Part shown: positions 58,001 to 64,000 of the stretch, piece by piece
Layout: each line of letters opens with the position of its first letter
How positions within the stretch are numbered: position 1 is the first letter of the stretch
DNA from: Hydrangea macrophylla
Taxonomy: Eukaryota > Streptophyta > Magnoliopsida > Cornales > Hydrangeaceae
Length of the DNA: 64,000 nucleotides
Assembly (NCBI GenBank): GCA_033977485.1
Contig: CM066985.1
Span: 71,347,045 to 71,411,044, forward strand
Direction of reading: 5' to 3'
Translations under genes and position numbers: made by a program
The notes under the pieces: model-generated
Told to the model about the DNA's origin: nothing
Databases searched by the model: none
Seen by the model: the letters and a program-made list of their open reading frames with translations, nothing else

Positions 58001-58434
58001 TATATTTGCATTAAGATCCCCCATGTGCATGGTATCAACCATGTGCATGGTATATTTTTGAATATACTATTTCTTTTTGTATTTTCTCTTTTTCAAAAAT
58101 CTTTTCATTTATTTTGTCCTCCCTTTTTTCAAGGAAACTCCCTCTTTCTCTCTTTCTTTTTTTTTTGTTTTTGTTTATTAATTCTCTTTTTTCTTTAAAA
58201 TAAAATGGATTTCCAGACTGGGTTTCTCACACGTTCTTCGTCGTTCGGGTTTCCCTCCCGAATGCCTGAATCCTCTCCCTTTATTATTATTATTATTTTC
58301 TAAAAAAAATTTCTTGAAGATTTTGAATTTCTCGGAAAATCCTCGAATGTCACGGACATCATCATCATCGGTCTTTGAGAGGTAACCAATCCCTGGATTT
58401 GACGTTTGGTCAAAATTGGGGTGTCTACACATCC
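55025..58434 (-). mobile_element. Inverted solo Tat LTR, third T1 copy
   Basis: A 3,400-bp LTR on the minus strand, beginning TGTAGACACCCC at 58429 and ending GCGATATCCACA at 55030. Flanks are catct (55025-55029) and catcc (58430-58434), a 5-bp duplication with one mismatch. It has the palindromic array (57797-57905), a minus-strand TATA box (TATATAAA, about 57690-57698) and the U5 primer-like motif as tggtgactct (55091-55100). No internal region is attached. The AT-rich body has no gene. Confidence 0.82.
57797..57905. repeat. GC-rich palindromic array in the inverted T1 LTR
   Basis: About five units of some 22 bp based on ggcactcagtgagtgcc, perfect or near-perfect palindromes joined by gc-rich linkers, about 100 bp upstream (minus strand) of the TATA box. 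Confidence 0.85.
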
Positions 58435-58534
58435 ATACATTGTAGAGTTATTTGATGCATATGTATGTTGTTGTACATACATGTTATAAATATTGTTGTA
58501 CATGCATAGTGTTTATGCATCGAGACTTACAGGA

Positions 58535-59596
58535 ATGACAACCATGGGTGACCGAGAATTATCACCGCATACCCGGCGTATGAATGAAATGGCAGAAATG
58601 ATGGGAAATATGGGAGATATAATACGAAATATAGCCGAACGGTTACCTCTTACGGCTCCAATCAAAGTAGAACCAATAGATGTAGTACATGCACCCGAGA
58701 CTAGAGGTATGAGATTTGTGTCAGAATAATTTACTACAAAGAAGCCGATAGAATTTCATCGGACTTCTGACACGACATTGGCAGAGCATTGGGTTATGCG
58801 TATGGAAAGGATATTCAGGACTATTCCAATGTCTGATACATTAAAGATAGAAAATGCAAGTGATGTGCTGAAAGGTGAAGCCTAGAATTGGTGGGTAAAT
58901 ATGTTAGACCAAGGGGCACCGATAACTTGGGAGGGATTCAAGGAAGAGTTCAATCACTAATTCTTTCAGCAGGCTGTCCACAATGCGAAAAAGAGAGAGT
59001 TTGATAATCTTAAGCAAGGGGATATGACCGTAACTAAGTATACTTCCAAGTACAACACATTACTGAGATTCGATAAGGGCTTAGTACCGGAGGAAAAAGA
59101 TAGAACAAGGAAGTTTGAAGAAGGATTAAGGGAGAACATTCGTCTAAGAGTGGAACCGTATGAGCACTCAACCGTCGGTGCAGTGCAACACACAGCGCTT
59201 GTTGTGGAAAGTGGATAGAAAAGATCGAGACAGAATAAACAAGGAAAGCGGGGTTATGAGGATAATGACTGACACCAGGGTAGATCTTTTTAGAGGCCAT
59301 TTACACGAGGCTCTAATTCTAGTTTAAGTGATTCTCGAAGCATACCCAGCAATATACCATTGTGTCTGCTTTGGAATCGACCACACACCGGTCGATGTTT
59401 TCTGGCTAACTCCCAGAGTAAGACTAGAGGGGGAAATAGTGCAAGTTTCGCATCCTATTCGCAACTCAAATGTTTTAATTGTGGTACATTGGGACATCGA
59501 GCAAAGGATTGTTCGAGGAAGCGTTTTCAACAAGGAGCGAGTTCCATGGCTTCCAGTGGTTCAAAGCCTCGGCAGTCTAGTAAGAAGAGACTATAG
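58535..59596 (+). pseudogene. gag: Gag of element B, degenerate
   Basis: From the ATG at 58535 one frame carries a Tekay-like Gag: an N-terminal region, a Gag domain (FHRTSDTTLAEHWVMRMERIF, about 58755-58820; NWWVNML; EFDNLKQGDMTVTKY) and one CCHC knuckle CFNCGTLGHRAKDC (about 59467-59508). Stops at about 58727, 58884, 58959, 59216 and others break it, with no large deletion. Confidence 0.85.
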
Positions 59597-62500
59597 ATAC
59601 AACCACATGAAGGGAGATCTTTTCAGATGAACCCTGGAGACGTGGCCGCTACTGATACAGTGGTCTCAGGTATGGTACTTGTATGTTCGCACTTAGTACG
59701 TATACTTGTTGCTCATGATCTACACATTCATTCATATCGCATTATTTGTTGGACATTTGAATGTTACGTTTGCGCCACCATTGTTGTGCCATTAGTAAGC
59801 CAGTGGTAATGTCTACAATTTATAAGAACTATGAAATCCAACTAGGTGAGAAGTTGATGACCATAGATCTTATCCTAATCGTGGTGAACCACTTTGATGT
59901 GATACTAGGAATGGATTGGTTAGCTCTTAACCAAGCTACTATAGACTGTGAACGGAAAGAAGTTATTTTTCGATCACCAGTATATGGAGACTTTTGTTTT
60001 TCAGGGAAGTGGGGTTACACCGCCACCATACTTGATTTCAACTATCCGAGCGGGTAAGTTGTTGAAAAAGGAATGTCAGGGATTCATATGCTTAGTACTT
60101 GATACTTCGACGACCAAATTGAAAGTAGAGGATATCCCAGTAGTACAAGAGTATTCAGATGTATTCCCAAATGACTTGCCAGATGTCCTCATCGAGAGGG
60201 AGATTGAGTTTACTGTTGAAATAATGCCAGACGCAAGACCTGTATCGAAAGCACCATATAGAATGGTACCTGTAGAGTTGAAGAAATTGAAAATCCAACT
60301 TTAAGAATTACTTAATAAAGGTTTTATCCGAGCTAGTATATCGTTGTGGGAAGCTACAGTGTTATTTGTGAAGAAGAAAGATGGTTCAATGCGTATGTGT
60401 GTTGATTACCAAGAGTTAAATAAGTTGACGGTCAAGAACAAGTATCTGTTGCCAAGGATTGATGACCTATTTGATCAACTTCGTAGGGCACAAGTATTCT
60501 CCAAGATAGATCTAAGATCGGCCTATCATCAGTTGAAAGTAAAAGCAGAAAATGTAGAGAAAATAGCTTTCAGGATGCGCTATAGACATTATGAGTTCTT
60601 AGTCATGCCATTTGGGGTTACAAATGCACCAGCTATGTTCACGGACTTATGAATCGAGTCTTCAAGGACTACTTATAAGATTTTGTGATAGTATTCATCG
60701 GCGATATTCTTGTCTACTTGCCGAGTGAGCTAGAGCATGAGAATCATTTGAGATTGATACTTCAGAGATTGCGAGAGAAACAATTGTTCGGTAAGTTAAA
60801 GAAATGTGAATTCTGGCTACCTAGCATTACTTTTCTTGGTCATGTGATTGACAAGAATGGAGTATCAGTTGATCCTCACAAAGTAGAAGTTGTATCGAAT
60901 TGACAAAGACCGACATCCGTGTCAGAAATTTGAAGTTTCATGGGATTAGCAGGATACTACCACAGATTCATTGAGAATTTCTCAAAGATTTCATTTCCTA
61001 TGATAAAGTTGATGAGGAAGGGTATTACTTTGGAATAGAGTCAAGATTGTGAAGACAGTTTGCAAGAGTTGAAGTCGCGGTTGAAGAAAATGCTTATTTT
61101 GACAATACCATCTGGAACCGAGAGGTTTGTGATCTACAATGATACCTCACATCAAGGGTTGGGATGTGTACTTATGCAAGGTGGAAAAGTAATTGCTTAT
61201 GCTTCTAGATAATTGAAGACACACAAAGTAAACTATCCGACTCATGATCTTGAATTGGCAGTAATGATCTATGCTTTGAAGATTTGGCGACACTATTTGT
61301 ATGGGGAAAAGTGCGAGATTTTCATGGACCACAAGAGTTTGAAGTACATTTTCACGCAAAGAGACTTGAACATGAGACAGAGAAGATAGTTAGAATAGAT
61401 GAAGGATTATGATCTTTCGATTGAGTATCATCCGGGAAAGGCTAACGTAGTAGTCGATGCGCTAAGCCGGAAGACAACAGGGAACTTAGCCGACGAGCTA
61501 ACTCAACAAAAAGAATTGGTAAAGAAAATGGAACGTTTGGAATTAGATGTAATCCCAGAGACTAGTGGTGGCTTGATGATGGCAATTATAGCACACCCAG
61601 ATGTTATTGATGAGATTAAGAAGGAACACTTTCACGATGTGTACCTGTGCAAACTGAGAGATGAAATACCTTTGGGAAGACGACCGGGGTTTACGATGCA
61701 ATAAAGAGTACTAATGCTTGGAAACTATTTATGCGTACCAAATGTGAAGGACCTGAAAGAACGACTTTTAGAGAAAGCACATAGTATTAGATACTCAGTA
61801 CACCCAGGAAGTAACAAGATGTATCAGAATTTACAGGAGAACTTTTGGTAGAAAGGTATGAAGGGTGAAGTTGCCAAGTTTGTATCCGAATGTTTGACGT
61901 GTCAACAAGTCAAAGCAGAAAGATAAGTACCAGCAATATTACTACAACCATTACCTGTGTCAAAGTGGAAATGGGATGAGATCACGATGGATTTTGTGTC
62001 TGGATTTCCGAGATCATCTAACAAGAATGACAAGATTTTGGTTATAGTTGATAGATTGACAAAATTAGCTCATTTTGTACCAATCAAGATGACTAAGCTA
62101 TCTAGACTAGCAAAGTTGTGTGTAAAAGAAATTGTGAGACTACACGAGATTCCAGCAGTGATCATATCAGACCGTGATAGTGGTTTACGTCAAGATTTTA
62201 GGGAAGTCTACAGAAGGCTATGGGTACGAAATTGAGTTTCAGTACCACATTTCATCCTCAGACCGACGGACAATCAGAATATATGATTCAGGCGTTAGAA
62301 GATATGTTGAGACTTATGTTTTAGATTTTGGGAGTGACTGGGAGAAACACTTACCGTTAGTCGAGTTTACTTACAACAACGGGTTTCAGTCAAGTATTAG
62401 AATGGCACCGTATGAAGCTTTGTATGGCTGTAAGTATCGATCACCGGTTTATTGGATCGAGGTTGGGAAAAGAACGTTACTAGGAACTGAGTTAGTACAG

Positions 62501-63018
62501 ATGACTACTGAGAAGGTAAAGCTGATACGGGAATAACTTAAGGCAGCTCAGAGTCGGTATAAGAGCTATGCGGACTTTAAGCGACAACCTATGGTGTTTG
62601 AAGTAGGAGATTTTGTGTACCTGAGAGTATCACCTTTGAAAGGCATTGTACAATTTGGATGGAGGGGGAAGCTTAATCCAAGGTTTGCAGGACCGTTTGA
62701 GATCCTAGAGAGAGTAGGACCAGTGGCTTATCAACTAGCTCTTTCGCCAGAGTTGGAGCATGTACACAATGTTTTCCATGTATCGATGTTGAGACGATGT
62801 ATGATAGATACGAGTAAGATCATAGCACCGGAACCATTGTAAATTCAGGAAGACTTTACTTATGTGGAACGACCGGTAGAGATCCTAGGTGGAAAGGAGC
62901 AAGTATTGCAAACAAAAATGATACCAATGGTGAAAGTGCTATGGCGTAGTCACACAATCGATGAGCTATGTGGGAGAATGAAAAGGAAATGATGAACGAA
63001 TATCCCTATCTTTTTTTA
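59597..63018 (+). pseudogene. pol: Pol of element B, degenerate
   Basis: Protease is badly decayed (active site not visible near 59700), but ILGMDWL remains at about 59908. Reverse transcriptase (60344-60900) has [12 protein letters not shown] intact, while the catalytic FIDD is FIGD (60694-60705), losing an essential Asp. RNase H (61126 onward), integrase zinc region and core (61780-62240) and C-terminal part (62340-62840) are recognisable across several frames; a chromodomain remnant lies at about 62925-63018. Many stops look like TGG to TAG/TGA or CAA/CGA to TAA/TGA, that is C-to-T changes on one strand or the other. Frameshifts lie near 59790, 60000, 60650, 62200 and 62310. Confidence 0.88.
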
Positions 63019-63055
63019 CTAATGAGGTATAAGTTTGAGGACAAACTTCCTTTTT

Positions 63056-63066
63056 GGAGGGGAGAG
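63056..63066 (+). promoter_or_regulatory. Polypurine tract of element B
   Basis: GGAGGGGAGAG just before the 3' LTR. Confidence 0.85.
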
Positions 63067-63067
63067 T

Positions 63068-64000
63068 TGTCACATCCGTTCCAGAATTTCATAGTTTTAA
63101 AATGCATGATTTGAGGTTTTGTGAAATTATTAATGTTTATTAATAATTTGAGCTAGAGTTGACTGTGAGTCAACGGTGAGGTGTCAGTGGAGACACGGAA
63201 ACTTAAAAGTTCATTTTGCATTGGCACGATAAAATGATATTTATGTGATTTAAATGTTATTTGCAAATTTGGTATTTGGATGAATAGTGATTATATCTAT
63301 TTTGTATAATTACTGGTAATTCTAATATTGTAATAGGTCATCCTAAGAACTATGGTGAGAATGTGAGTGTTACGTGCTTAAAAAGGTAGGTTGTGTAGAG
63401 ATTCCACGGAATTTAGTTTTAGATCCTTATTTTGGACCCAAACGGAACTTGGTCGGAAACTTTTGTAAATTTTAGTTTTCATTCGTGAAATAATAAAGTA
63501 GACGTATAAGACATTTTGCGAGATAATTAGAAGTTTTGGAAACTCGTGGGGAGGTAGACATAATTACGAAAGTTGTGTCTATAAATAGGAAGGATGAGAT
63601 TTTCATGTCTCACACTTTCTAAAAAATATCTAGAGATGAGAGAGAAAAGGGAGATTTAGTTGCTACGGGCTTTGTGACGCCGATCGACGATCGTTCGTCC
63701 GTCAGATTTTCACCAGATTTTAGATTTGAACTCCTCGAGGTAAGATCTTCATTTTGATACTTCTTAGGCCGCGTTTGGCTAACTTTTCTAAAAATCTAAT
63801 TTCTAGGAATTTGGGGAAAACCCAGTGAAACTTGTAGGAATCGCGTATAATTCGAGATCCGACGTTTATTCGGGTCTCTAGTTGATCCTTCAAAGTTTCG
63901 GAGAGATCGCACGAGGTATGAATTCTAGGTCTATGAAATATATGAGATTTTCATGTTTTGAATATTGACTTTGATATTTTGAATCCGGGCGAAATTCATG
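63068..64000 (+). repeat. 3' LTR of element B, cut by the window edge
   Basis: Matches 52822-53758 closely, with TATAAATA at 63580-63587. The remaining 1.2 kb and the right target duplication (expected ccaga, as at 52817-52821) lie outside the window. Confidence 0.92.

Larger units (their letters stand above)
52822..64000 (+). mobile_element. Tekay-like element B, degenerate, truncated by the window
   Basis: 5' LTR 52822-54934, primer-binding site 54940, gag, pol with chromodomain remnant, polypurine tract 63056-63066, and the first 933 bp of the 3' LTR (63068 onward). Many stops and several frameshifts show age. A solo Tat LTR (55030-58429) is inserted after the primer site. The family is distinct from A and C (LTR start TGTCACATCC) but has the same gene order and primer type. 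Confidence 0.93.

Overview
This is a repeat-dense stretch of plant nuclear DNA, almost certainly from a eudicot. The evidence is a plant-specific LOB-domain gene fragment near the left end, several Ty3/gypsy retrotransposons of two plant lineages (chromodomain-bearing Tekay/Del-like and Tat/Ogre-like), a solo Ty1/copia LTR, MITE-like elements, and AT-rich spacers with CT/GA microsatellites. I found no intact host gene, no rRNA or tRNA gene and nothing prokaryotic. The species cannot be named from the sequence.

Layout. 1-1472: CT microsatellites, then a decayed LBD transcription-factor gene. 1473-6452: noncoding DNA passing into the 3' internal region of a Tat-like element (minisatellite, conserved boxes, polypurine tract). 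6453-26513: nested Tat LTRs. The clearest is a solo LTR (6611-20758, 5-bp duplication ccaca), itself split by a complete 11.5-kb Tekay-like element (8953-20467, duplication tattt). 26514-33969: AT-rich DNA with a MITE-like element, a minus-strand LTR plus protease remnant, a cluster of three small MITE-like units and a solo copia LTR (32830-33420, duplication gtttg). 33970-47181: a 13.2-kb non-autonomous Tat/Ogre-like element (duplication ctaca) with 3.3-kb LTRs, a broken gag, no pol and a 4-kb 3' region built of tandem repeats. 47187-49178: unassigned repeats. 49179-52821: LTR and decayed gag of a second Tekay-like element. 52822-64000: a third Tekay-like element, old and full of stop codons, running off the right edge and carrying an inverted solo Tat LTR just after its primer-binding site.

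How the parts work together. The Tekay-like elements share the usual order: LTR, initiator-Met-type primer-binding site, gag, protease, reverse transcriptase/RNase H, integrase, chromodomain, polypurine tract, LTR. All three are coding-defective. The best preserved reading frame in the first is an unrecognised accessory ORF between the primer-binding site and gag. The Tat-like element keeps the cis-acting parts (LTRs, primer-binding site, polypurine tract) and part of gag, so any movement would need another element's pol.

The most interesting signals are not genes. (1) A two-hairpin box recurs at seven places in Tat 3' regions, with compensatory stem changes. (2) Paired 10-bp palindromes (CAGTCGACTG type) about 20 bp apart, in pairs mostly about 70 bp apart, occur at two loci. 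(3) Perfect heat-shock-element-like arrays lie upstream of a TATA box in a minus-strand LTR. (4) A string of three hairpins is shared by two Tekay LTR families. (5) A template-switch scar lies in the Tat element. All structure and function statements are read by eye and remain untested.
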